DNA from: Mageeibacillus sp. UBA3781
GTDB lineage: Bacteria; Bacillota; Clostridia; Saccharofermentanales; Saccharofermentanaceae
Direction of reading: 5' to 3'
Assembly (NCBI GenBank): GCA_002368805.1
Contig: DFFH01000116.1
Location: 1,947 to 41,261 of the forward strand
Length of the DNA stretch: 39,315 nt
Under the pieces are notes generated by a model that did no database searches, was not told where the DNA came from, and saw only the letters and a program-made list of their open reading frames with translations. Shown piece by piece: positions 1 through 10,100 of this stretch (position 1 is its first letter; every line of letters begins with the position of its first letter). Both the position numbers and the translations under genes were made by a program.

Positions 1-855
1 CGCGAAATCTATCTTAAGGGATTTGAGATCGCGATCAAAGAAGGAAAAGCAAGATCGGTCATGTCCGTGTATAACATGATCAACGGATGTTTCGGTACAT
101 CGAACTATGAGCTGAATACCATTATTCTTCACGACCAGTGGGGATACACGGGCCTTCTTATGACCGACTGGTGGGCATTTATCCAGGAGACATCCGGCAA
201 CCCCTTCAACCATGGAAACAGAGAACATTCGCTGATGGCCAGAGCACAGTGTGATGTCTATATGGTCTGCCCGCATGTCGAGCGTGAGGCGCTGGATGCG
301 ACGGATACATATGAAAATCTTAAAAGCGGAAGGACGGACCTGATCACTAGAGCGGAACTGCAGAGAAATGCGGCCAACATCCTCCGATTCGCGATGCATA
401 CACCGGCGATGGATGCTGTGATGGGAAATAAACCGACCGTCAGGCATATCGACTGCCCGTTTGCAGATGATACCATCGAGGCGAAAGTGGATGTTTACTT
501 CGATATCGATAAAGATCCGGTCATTAAAATCGATGTAGATACTTCTGATGGAAAAGACTATGTCTTCGGCATTACGACAGACAAACATGGTCTGTATACA
601 TGTGAAGTGGTGGCTTCTTCAGAGCTTTCGCCTCTGGCGCAGCTGCCGGTCACAGCATATTATACGAGCATACCGATGCGTGTTATCACCTTTACCGGAA
701 CAGATGGTGAAGTGGTAACAAAGGAAACCGAGATCGGACTTCTAAACAAGCACTCGATCTTCCGGCTACACTTCGGCAAGCGTGGTCTGAAGCTTCACGA
801 ACTGCGGTTTACATTTAAAGCCGGCGTTGATGAAATCAAGTTCGAGGACATGTAA
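1..855 (+). CDS. Glycoside hydrolase family 3 protein, C-terminal part (5' end outside window)
   Basis: The reading frame is open from the first base, so the gene begins upstream of the window. The visible 284 residues hold the end of the GH3 (beta/alpha)8 barrel. The segment MSVYNMING is followed by the nucleophile region LLMTDWW; its Asp (nt 166-168) is the expected catalytic nucleophile. After the barrel comes only about 130 residues of beta-rich sequence ending at the stop. In ordinary GH3 enzymes a large alpha/beta sandwich domain follows the barrel. Its absence here suggests the inverted order known from Ruminococcus and Butyrivibrio beta-glucosidases, where that domain comes first; that part would lie outside the window. 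Likely substrate: beta-glucosides or beta-xylosides from plant polymers. The family call is firm, the substrate and domain order are inferred. Confidence 0.85.
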   Translation, partial: REIYLKGFEIAIKEGKARSVMSVYNMINGCFGTSNYELNTIILHDQWGYTGLLMTDWWAFIQETSGNPFNHGNREHSLMARAQCDVYMVCPHVEREALDATDTYENLKSGRTDLITRAELQRNAANILRFAMHTPAMDAVMGNKPTVRHIDCPFADDTIEAKVDVYFDIDKDPVIKIDVDTSDGKDYVFGITTDKHGLYTCEVVASSELSPLAQLPVTAYYTSIPMRVITFTGTDGEVVTKETEIGLLNKHSIFRLHFGKRGLKLHELRFTFKAGVDEIKFEDM

Positions 856-869
856 GAAAGGTTTGAATT

Positions 870-889
870 ACAAAATATAAATATTTTGT
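870..889. other. AT-only inverted repeat after the GH3 gene
   Basis: ACAAAATAT (870-878) and ATATTTTGT (881-889) form an almost loopless AT palindrome 15 nt after the GH3 stop. It could be a weak terminator, but it contains one GC pair only and has no clear T run, so this is uncertain. Confidence 0.25.
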
Positions 890-919
890 TAAAAGGAATT
901 TAATATATATCATAAAGTC

Positions 920-949
920 TTGACAACACCCCCCTGCCATATGTTAAAA
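920..949 (+). promoter_or_regulatory. Candidate pilus-operon promoter with C6 tract in the spacer
   Basis: A perfect -35 hexamer TTGACA lies at 920-925, about 115 nt before the pilin start. No good -10 sits at 17 bp: GTTAAA is there (943-948), and TATGTT occurs with a 14-bp spacer (940-945). A run of six C (929-934) lies between -35 and any -10. The rest of the 184-nt gap between the GH3 gene and the pilin is AT-rich. Confidence 0.35.
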
Positions 950-1014
950 AAACAGTATATTTATTGGCTATTTACTGGGGACATACGCATATTTGCAGTT
1001 TCATCTTTGGTAAA

Positions 1015-1027
1015 TCACAAATTGTGA
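1015..1027. promoter_or_regulatory. Palindrome touching the pilin ribosome binding site
   Basis: TCACAAATTGTGA is a perfect 6-bp inverted repeat around one base. Its right arm touches the GAAGGG Shine-Dalgarno of the pilin gene (1026-1031). It could be a repressor site or a small RNA fold near the ribosome binding site. The half-site order is the reverse of a CRP box. Confidence 0.3.
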
Positions 1028-1039
1028 AGGGTGGCTAAC

Positions 1040-2407
1040 ATGAAAAAGACAATTAAGAAACTAGGTGTTCTGATCATCTCGGCGGTGATGCTGCTGGGTT
1101 TGGGCGGAACGATAATGGCCGATGAAAGCATGACCGGTGAAAGCGGCGTGATTGGTGAGTTTACACCTCCTGCTGGTGCCGAGGAAAAGAGTTCCAAAGT
1201 AGTTATCTATAAAGAGCTTACAGCGTATAATCCGGAAGATTGCACAGTGAACGCTCCGACGATCACTTTTAATTACACAGTAAGCTCCAGTAATGCTCTT
1301 GCAGGGAAGAACATCTATGATGCGAAATCCCATCATGAACCTGAAGTTAATGTGCATGTTCTGACAAAGCAGGGTGTAGGATCTCCGACGATCACCGGTA
1401 CAGGCGAAGGCGTGATAGCACTTGTTCCTGGAACAAATACTTTGAAGGCATCCGAAAACGGTACAGCGAACAGATACCCTCTGACAGTTGACTTTTCCGG
1501 GATTAATTTTTTAACAGATGGTTCCGGAGCAGGTGTATATCGCTACCAGATCGATGAGACAACTACAGAAGCAGAGAAAATCGCTGCGGGCATTAAAGAA
1601 GGCGAAGTTGCAAATACTCTGTATATGGATGTCTATGTAGATGGTGAGGGAAAGATCTATGGTTATGTTCTTTTCACGAATAACGTTGACATTGATGCAA
1701 GAGAAGATGCTGATGCATCTGCTTCTACAGCTGCAGGCAAGACCGAAGGATTCGTCGGTACTGTAGCAGATCAGACAGCGTATTCTAGCGATACTTCTGT
1801 TGCTGATAAGTACTACACTTTCAATCTGGAAGTAACAAAGACAGTCGTGGGTGATAATTATACAAAGAATAATCATCATCAGTTCCCGTTCGAGATCACT
1901 CTGGACAATGCGACTGTTACTGCGAATGTTCTTCCGATCATGTCGGTTAGTGCAAACGCTACACAGGCAGCTCTTTCTGCAGGCGCTATCGGGACAGGTG
2001 CTTCCGCGACTACATGGACACCGACGATTGCGGACAGTGCTAAGGTTACATATGTAGGTATCCCGACAGGTACTACTGTTACAATCAAAGAGCAGAACGA
2101 TGTTACCGGTGTAACGTATACGTCTGTGTCGACAAATGCAGATACTAATGCAGACTCGAAGGATATCTATACCGGTGAATGGTCGAATACAGCTACAGTA
2201 AACTGCAACGCTACTGCACTGACAAAAGCGGCAGAGAATCACACGTCCACAGCATCGACAGCAAAGCAGGTTATATTCACAAATACTCTGCAGCAGATCT
2301 CTCCTACCGGCATAATTGTCAGAAGTGCTCCGTACATCCTGCTTCTTGGAGCAGCTGTTGTACTGTTCGTACTGAGCCGCCGCTGGGCAAAAAAAGAAAG
2401 AGCATAA
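1040..2407 (+). CDS. Major pilin subunit (Spy0128/DUF7601-like) with SPTGI sorting signal
   Basis: 455-residue secreted, wall-sorted protein. The ATG at 1040 is preferred over the in-frame GTG at 1031 because GAAGGG sits 8 nt before it. Residues 1-27 are a signal peptide (lysines, hydrophobic core, predicted cut after TIMA). At least two beta-sandwich domains follow, starting near KVVIYKEL (53-60) and near residue 258 (FNLEVTK). The second has the pattern of self-generated isopeptide-bonded pilins: Lys in VTK, Glu in TIKEQ (about 349) and Asn in IFTNT (about 412-416). The C terminus is a sorting signal: ISPTGI (420-425), a hydrophobic segment and RRWAKKERA. The motif is PTG-type, not LPXTG, as in pilins handled by class B sortases. 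It is first in an operon with a SipA-like chaperone, a class B sortase and a giant adhesin, hence the backbone pilin call. Confidence 0.85.
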   Translation: MKKTIKKLGVLIISAVMLLGLGGTIMADESMTGESGVIGEFTPPAGAEEKSSKVVIYKELTAYNPEDCTVNAPTITFNYTVSSSNALAGKNIYDAKSHHEPEVNVHVLTKQGVGSPTITGTGEGVIALVPGTNTLKASENGTANRYPLTVDFSGINFLTDGSGAGVYRYQIDETTTEAEKIAAGIKEGEVANTLYMDVYVDGEGKIYGYVLFTNNVDIDAREDADASASTAAGKTEGFVGTVADQTAYSSDTSVADKYYTFNLEVTKTVVGDNYTKNNHHQFPFEITLDNATVTANVLPIMSVSANATQAALSAGAIGTGASATTWTPTIADSAKVTYVGIPTGTTVTIKEQNDVTGVTYTSVSTNADTNADSKDIYTGEWSNTATVNCNATALTKAAENHTSTASTAKQVIFTNTLQQISPTGIIVRSAPYILLLGAAVVLFVLSRRWAKKERA

Positions 2408-2460
2408 GATACGGTCTTTCAGGTGAGAAATCACGCATAGGATCTGTGTCGGGGTAATCG

Positions 2461-2994
2461 ATGATCAAAGAGAAGCTAAAGCATATAACCGAAGAACTAT
2501 CCAAGAACAAGGACGGCATCAGAAGATTTGTACGCAACAGCTTCATCATCATCATCAGTCTGTGGGTCATGTTCTCCTTCATTATCGGAACGGAGACCGT
2601 GAGCTCACACGATATGACCCCGGCAGTGAATATGGGTGACCGGATCGTATATTCCCGTGTCAATAAGGATCCTGTTGCACATGATGTCATCGTCTTTAAG
2701 AAAGACGGAAAGACATGCATATCCCGTGTAATTGCGATCCCAGGAGATGAAGTGGAAGTTACGGAGAACGGCGCAGTCAAGGTCAATGGAAATATCATCG
2801 TTGAAGAGAAGATCTACAGCCAGACCTTTCCATATACCGAATTTGTGAAATATCCGATCACTCTTGCATCTGACGAATACTTCGTCCTGGGCGATAACCG
2901 CATGACCGGTGTGGACAGCAGATACTACGGACCTGTCAAGAAAAAAGAGATCCTGGGTACGCTGATACTGGTCATCCGGCAGCATAGCTTTTAA
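2461..2994 (+). CDS. SipA-like pilus assembly protein (signal peptidase I fold, catalytic dyad lost)
   Basis: 177 residues with signal peptidase I architecture: cytosolic N terminus, one membrane anchor (about 27-44), then the extracytoplasmic beta domain. The usual catalytic box SMxP reads HDMTP, placing Asp51 at the nucleophilic serine. The box normally written KRVIGLPGD reads SRVIAIPGD, so Ser88 replaces the general-base lysine. The third box LGDNR is kept, but its usual Ser is Gly150. In streptococcal FCT pilus loci the protein SipA is likewise a signal peptidase homologue without the Ser/Lys dyad and helps pilus polymerisation. Position between pilin and class B sortase fits that role. 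The gene starts 53 nt after the pilin, with a weak GGGG ribosome binding site, and ends 12 nt before the sortase. It should not be annotated as an active signal peptidase. Confidence 0.88.
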   Translation: MIKEKLKHITEELSKNKDGIRRFVRNSFIIIISLWVMFSFIIGTETVSSHDMTPAVNMGDRIVYSRVNKDPVAHDVIVFKKDGKTCISRVIAIPGDEVEVTENGAVKVNGNIIVEEKIYSQTFPYTEFVKYPITLASDEYFVLGDNRMTGVDSRYYGPVKKKEILGTLILVIRQHSF

Positions 2995-3006
2995 AGGAAA
3001 TAGAAG

Positions 3007-4146
3007 ATGGCATTTTCAAAAACATTGAAAATTGCGAATATGGTCCTTTCCGCGGTGGCTACCGTCACCTCTGTATCGATCATGGCCTTTTCCGGCTATA
3101 TGATCTACGAGAATACCTATCTGCAGAATCGGGCATTCAGTTCTGCGTCTATCCAGTATAAGCCCGATACTAAGGAGGATACGGTCTCCATCGATGAACT
3201 GATGTCCAATATTCCCGACGCGGTCGGCTGGATCACGATGGACAGTACGCACATCGATTATCCGATCGTCCAGGGGGAGGATGACCTTTTCTATGCCAGC
3301 CGTGACATCTACCAGCAGCCGTCTCTTACCGGTGCGATCTATCTGCAGGCAGCAAATGCGGGTGATTTTACCGAATCATATAACCTTCTTTACGGACATC
3401 ACATGGATAATGGCGCGATGTTCGGAGATCTTACGAAATACCTCGATCCGGCTTTCTTTAACAGCCACCTCGCCGGAACGCTGGTGACTTCGAAAGAAGT
3501 CTTCGACATCGAAGTCATCTCCGTAGTTAAGACGGATGCTTACGAAACAGCCGTATATAGTACCACTTCCACGGACTGGAACAGCTATATTGCCACCATC
3601 TTAAATAACAGCAATATCAAAGTCGTAAACCAGAACAGTGCAGTCACTTCTGCAGATAGATTCCTCGTGCTCTCCACTTGTGAAGGTACAGCGACGGACG
3701 GAAGAATACTTCTAATCTGTAAACTGAATGATACACAGAAATCGGTAGATCCTGTGGTAACTCCGGAACCGGAAAAAGACAGTTCCGGCCGCGTGATCGT
3801 GAAGACCGGTGATGCCGGAAGGTTTGGATCGGGCTGGTCTCTGCTTAACCTCTGCTGCCTGATCCTGACGTTCATGACCGTGCTTCCGTACCTCATGGAC
3901 ATGCTGGATAAGAAAAAAGAAAAATCGATCAAAGGGGTCGTAGGTCCTCTGGTGAATATCGTTATGGTGATCATTGCGCTCTGGATCTTCATCACATATG
4001 AGAATATGAAGACCCCGATGATCCTTAAGGATAAATATACACCGTGGATGCTGATCATCCTCGGTATTGCACTCGTGGCGGAAGAATTTTTCGCCCGCCG
4101 CAAGAAGAAAGACGAAGAAGCAGGAGAAGAGACAGCCGATGTTTAA
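3007..4146 (+). CDS. Class B sortase with C-terminal multi-pass membrane extension
   Basis: 379-residue cysteine transpeptidase, the likely pilus-polymerising enzyme. Residues 10-32 form an N-terminal membrane anchor. The class B core spans about 60-242 with catalytic His131 in LYGHHMDNG, Cys225 in LSTC and Arg233 in TDGRILL. A linker rich in Pro, Glu and Lys (247-270) is followed by three further membrane segments (about 278-297, 312-331, 346-363) and a highly charged tail. Ordinary SrtB ends soon after the catalytic Arg, so this C-terminal membrane module of about 110 residues is unusual. AAAGGA 8 nt upstream sets the start. The stop overlaps the adhesin start by 8 nt, indicating translational coupling. 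Expected substrates are the SPTGI pilin and the APTGY adhesin of the same operon. Confidence 0.9.
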   Translation: MAFSKTLKIANMVLSAVATVTSVSIMAFSGYMIYENTYLQNRAFSSASIQYKPDTKEDTVSIDELMSNIPDAVGWITMDSTHIDYPIVQGEDDLFYASRDIYQQPSLTGAIYLQAANAGDFTESYNLLYGHHMDNGAMFGDLTKYLDPAFFNSHLAGTLVTSKEVFDIEVISVVKTDAYETAVYSTTSTDWNSYIATILNNSNIKVVNQNSAVTSADRFLVLSTCEGTATDGRILLICKLNDTQKSVDPVVTPEPEKDSSGRVIVKTGDAGRFGSGWSLLNLCCLILTFMTVLPYLMDMLDKKKEKSIKGVVGPLVNIVMVIIALWIFITYENMKTPMILKDKYTPWMLIILGIALVAEEFFARRKKKDEEAGEETADV

Positions 4147-7100
4147 GAGATGGTCGAATAAGATAACAAGGCCCCTTATCTCTACGGTATTAGCCGCTTC
4201 TTTACTGCTGTCTGTTTTCCCTCTGGGACTTATCGATTCTCCGTTTCTCCGAACATCCAGAGCTGTTTCTGCTGCTCCTGACGATGATACATATACTCTG
4301 GAAAAAGCACTGACAGGCAGCGATGGCAAGAACTACCGCTTTACTGCTACATATACTTCTGATTCCGGGATCCCTGCGGATGCAGAGCTGATCGTCAAAG
4401 AGATCATTGAAGACGAGAAGATCGACGCGTACCTCGAAGACACACAGACCGCTCTTGAGAGCGATAAGATCGGATATGCCCGCTTCTTCGATATCTGCAT
4501 CGCCAAGGATGGCGAAGAACTTCAGCCGGAAGACGGATCAAAAGTGAATATGCAGATTCTTCTCGAAGATGCAGGAGAAGACGATCTCAGCGTCGTACAT
4601 TTTCCGGAAGATCCCGGAAACGGAAGCGTAGAAGTCGTCGAAAATACAACATCCAGTGAGAATACTGATACTGTCGTCGAATTCGATACGGAAGGATTCT
4701 CTGTATATGGTATCGTCAGTACGACGGTCTTTACTACGATCACGGCAAGTGACGGAAGAACATATAGAATCGAAGCTTCTTTTACAGATAAGAGCGGTAT
4801 CCCTTCTGATGCAGAACTTAAGGTCTCTGAGATCAGTGAAGAGGAGTATGCGGATTATCTGACAAGTGCATCACAGGCTATCGGAGAAGATATCCATAGC
4901 GTGGTATATGGCAAGTTCTTCGACATCTCTCTTGAGAAAGCCGGTGTGAAGTACCAGCCTGTGGATGGTTCTACAGTCAAGGTTAAAGTGGATCTGATGG
5001 ATACGCCGAAAGTGGAAGATGTAAAAGTCGTTCACTTCGAAGGCGATACAGCAGAAGAACTCACTGCTTCGACAAACGGCAGAAGCGTGAGATTTGAGAC
5101 GGATGGTTTTTCCGTGTTCTCGTTCCTGGATTTCAGCTTAACGGACCGGATGGTAAATGCGACGATCGATAATGATGCATCGGATTCCGAAATGAAAACG
5201 GGAACCCTTTTCAGCAATGACGACATCGTTATCTCCGGCAGCATGCCATCCACCGGCATCATCGAAGCAAAGAGAGTAGATGTCTCTGTTAACGGGAAAG
5301 ATGCGATCGTTGCATATGACATCAAGATCTATGCCAGCGAACTCATGAAGATTCTGGGCATCACATGGCAGCCGGGTGCCTCCGCTCTTTCGGTCCAGTT
5401 GAAGAGTGATGCGATCAAAGCACCTTCTGTGGATGTATATCACATGGAAGATACGAATAGTCCGGCTCAGCTGGTATCCGAAAACCTCGGTGCGAAAAAC
5501 AGAACCGTTACCTTTGATGCCGCATCGTTCAGTGTATATGTCATCATTGAGCATGAAGGCGAAGCCGTCGAGACTCCGAGAGTAGCCTTCCACTACATTT
5601 CTCCCAACTATCAGGAGAATAATAACGAGGGCATATACTCTTATACCGCTCCAGGCTATGAATTCCTGAATAAGCATAACGAGTATCAGATCACCCAGAT
5701 CTTAAAAGACGGGGAGACTCTCGAACAGATCGTCAACCCTCCGAACAAGACGGATAGTCTCGGCCAGGAAGTCAGCTTCTTCTACGGGTGGTACACCGTA
5801 GATGCTTCGGAGGATACCACCGAATACAACACCGGTGCACCTGCGTCCCCGTATTATAACGGAACCATCACATATACATGGATGGACCCGAAGAAGGTCC
5901 CTGAAAAAACCGCGATCAGTATTACACCTGTCGATGAGAATTCCAATGGCACGATCGAAGCAGGTGAGTCTGTGAACTGGTCGATCGGAGCCACCTCGGG
6001 TACTGCAGTTATCGATTCCGAGGGTACAGCGCATGTGTACATCGCTCCGGTTTATGAAGATTATCACTTCGTTAACTTCCATATGGGACACAAAGAAGCA
6101 AATGCAGGCCTTAGAAATAACCTTCTGACCCGCCGTCTGGTCGTATTCGGACAGAATTCATCCGCCGTCGTCCGTATCGGTGATGTGGAAGCGCCAAGTC
6201 CTGATCCGAGACACCAGATTTTTGCAGGATGGGAAACAGTTGACTTTACAGATCCTTCCACTCCGCAGACGGTGATCTATTATGAAACACTTGATATAGA
6301 TGGAAACGAGAAGAATATCCTTCAGGATGGAACTACAACCACTCCTCAAGCAGACGGATACGGCTTCAAGATCAAATTAACTAAATCAGACTCTACTCCC
6401 TCGTCATTGGATCTGTATCCGGTGTTTGCAGAAGCCCGCTGGGTCAACTTCAACACGGGCCGTTCCGGTAATGGTGCGTCATATGTTGGTTCCCTATACC
6501 GTCTGACAAATGATGAGAATAAAGGAACTGCCTTTACCTCTTTCCCGACTTCCACACGCCCCGGCTATCTATTCGCAGGATGGTATCTGAGTCCGACAGA
6601 CGGAACCGTGAATACCGCCGATCAGCTCACGGATGAAACCGGTGCTTTTGTAGCTTCGGCAAAGGGAAAGACCTACTATGGAAGCGATACAACGATCAGC
6701 ACTGACCCGACAGCCGGTGAGAAACTCTTCGAGATCACCTCGGATGGAAGACTTCTGGTGTATAAGGCACTTGATTCGCTGACCGTCTATGCGAACTGGG
6801 TACCGGATACGGTCGACTACACGGTGGTTTACTGGCTGCAGAATGCCAATGATGATGACTACACGCTGATGTACTATAAGAGAATGACGGACATCGCAGG
6901 TCATCAGACAGCAGCTGCACCGATTGCCACCAGCGAATCTATATATACTGAAAATAATCTGAAATTCATGCATCTTAGTACAGATCAGGACAAAGCCACT
7001 GCGGGCGACCAGAACAATATTCAGCAGAAGGAGATCGCAGGCGATGGTTCTACGATTGTCAATGTGTACTATGACCGTGATGTTTATACGCTTCGGTTCG

Positions 7101-10100
7101 ATATTGGTTTTGCAGCAAAGACCAGTAATAGCGGATCAACTACAACATATACGACCATGACGGCATCCGAGGCTGAGACGTATTCAGGAACCGTTTACGG
7201 TGTAGTCAATGGTAATTACGTACCACTCACCAGATACACGCTCTCTGATGGGACAGAAATCTTCGGCTATGTGGATAATTCTGCCAACAGTGGAACAATG
7301 TATGGAGCTGATGGCGGTGTATATTCTCCGGTGACAGCGAACACGACAAATACGACAACATATACGGCAGATTACAAGTACACACAGAATAACAACGCTA
7401 CAACAAACCTGTTTGGATTAGTAAACGGGGAATATGTTCCGGTATATAGAATTCAGCGGCTTTATTCTCCTGATTATTTTACGAATGCTTCAAAAACCGA
7501 TTATTATTGGACGGGAAACGGCTTTAGTAATGCTGTCACTATATATAATGTCAACGGAACGTATTACCGTACCAGAAGCGGGAGAATTGGTAACTACACT
7601 TATTCTAATGAAGTCATACCTTATTCCAGAGGCACGGACCAGACATATTACTATTATCTGGACGGAGGCGACAGATATACGGGGACGTCTCGTTATACCC
7701 GTGCTACAGATGGATCCACGGATGTAACAAATAATTCCAGTCTGAATACGACGGGAAGATACTATATAGATGATAATGGCGGAAAAGTGCCTGTTACAGC
7801 ACATTCCTCCACAGTAACAACGTATACGATGAATGGTAATACATATACCGGTGATATTGTTGTGCCTTATTCCGGGAAGTATTATCAAATGACTACAATG
7901 AGCGGTACATGGCGGTACTTCGTATCAGGAACAACTGCACCCAATTATAGCGCAACCAGTAACTGGGATACATTCCTAACAGCTGACGCAAGAGATTTAG
8001 GAACCACTAATCCATTTGGGCCTGACGAGTACACCGGGACATATGAGGTTTCCGGAATCCGATATAATAACAACTCGTATGATGGTGTGATCTATTACTA
8101 TGACATTACTGCGAAATATGGCGAGAATATCCTGAATCGATATCCGGGTTCCCAACCACCGAGAGTAAACGGAAATAACTCGTATCTCTTCGTAGGTTGG
8201 CTGGCACAGAGAGACTCTTACTATAATGCCAGACTTAACACGAGTATCAAGGGCTATTTCGAAACTGTTTCTGAGGATCTGATCCTTACCGGAGGTGCTA
8301 TTCCGGGTTATAATACTAAAAACGAGAACGTCAGCCCCAATAATTACTCGGCAGTAACCGTTGATAAAGATAATAATACGAATTCTATAACCGGAGAATA
8401 TGGTATTACTCAGGAGTTCCACTGCCGCTATACATCTCTTAACGGAGCAAAAAAGTATTTGTACCGTATCTATCTTTCAGATGTAGATAATATCAACGTT
8501 TATCCTGATGAACCGACTGAGAAATTTGTTATTACCGCCGGTTCCGGAAGTAATCCGGACATTCAGACTCCGCCGACTTACTATGGATATCATATGGTAT
8601 CTAAGGTGCTTATTGATAGCAATGGAAATGAATTAGTACCGCGAAACGACAACTATAGTGAATATGAGATTCCGGAACTTAATCAGGCAGGTGTCGGTAA
8701 CGGCATGATCATGGTCTTCCGGTTCCAGCCCAATGAACATAAATTAGCATTCAAGTACGGTTTCGGCGCAGATTCTTCTCTTATAAACACAGAATTTGCT
8801 GCTCCACAGAATATCAACTATGGGCAGTCTCTGGCAAATTCCGATACTTATACAGATGCTGCGATTGCTGCTACTCCGGCCGGATACAGTTTTAAAGGCT
8901 GGTATGAGAACTTTGACGGTGTTGGTAATCCGTTTAACTTTAACAGCACCATGCCGGATGGCGATATCGTACTTTACGCGGTATATGAGCCGGTACGTTA
9001 CCGTGTCATCATTAACCCGAATGGTGCGGAGATCGACCATATTGACCATACTGGTGATTCTTACACAGGATCCTATAATGGAATACCATATAGCTTCGAA
9101 CCATTCAACCGTGCGGCCAATGGGGAGCGTTCTGCTGACTCGGGATACAACAAATCCCAGTCCACATATATCAATGGCACATTTGGCAAGCTGATAGAAG
9201 AATATACTCTTCGAAGAAACCATGTGCCGATCGGGGATGCGGCAGCGACGTCATACAATGGCCGTCTGTACTACTACGTTAACTTCCAGTATAATTCCTC
9301 TGATGGTTCCGGCTTGCCGTCTGACCTTCGTAATGCGCTGTATGTGGATGTAACACCATCTACTCCGGGCGGAGAAATCGATGAGACCGAGCTTCGGGCA
9401 CTGTACGATTTCTTCCACGAAGATACAGCGACGAACTTCGATTTGGCACCGGAATTGTTTCCGGGAATGACCGCACAGAATCTCAGCTATGATGCGTGGA
9501 AGAACCTTTATGTCCAGAAACAGTCTAACGGATCCAACCCTCAGCTTTTCCGTAAGTGCAACGAAAAAGAGAACTGGGTTTTCCTTGGCTGGTTTAAGGA
9601 CGGAGAAAGCATGCCGTATAATTTCAGTACTCCGGTAAGCGGACCGTTCACTCTGACCGCCCGCTGGCGTCTGGATGGCGGTTATACTATCCAGTATACA
9701 CCGGAGTATTGGCTGGATTCTGAGGACGGTAACCGTTATCTGATCAATGGTGCTATGGATTCCTGGACTGACCCGGATCCAAATGCAGCAACAGGAGTCT
9801 TCAGCTATACCGATGGTGCGCCGACAACGATTTATAAGCAGCCTACCGACCTTACCAAAAATGGAATTGCTGTCAATGACGAATCTGTCAACTTCCTGGG
9901 ATGGCGTGTGGTGAGTATCACCAGTACGACAGTGAACGGGCAGACGATCCAGACCTATACTCCGCTGGAGGATGGTGTTCTCTATGACCCGGGTGATGAT
10001 TACATTGTTAATGTACAGTTTGCCGACAGCAATAACATTATCCATATGCAGGCAGTATATGAGGAAACAGGTTCCTCTCTCCGCCGTCCGAATATTGCAA

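Noticed and set aside
1015..1027. CRP-type binding site
   Set aside because: The half-sites are in the order TCACA then TGTGA, the reverse of a CRP site, with almost no spacer.
2461..2994. Active signal peptidase I
   Set aside because: The Ser and Lys positions of the catalytic dyad are Asp51 and Ser88, so a SipA-like role is favoured.
7091..7972. CRISPR-like or DNA-level tandem repeat
   Set aside because: The repetition is at protein level and degenerate; there are no identical DNA repeats with regular spacers.
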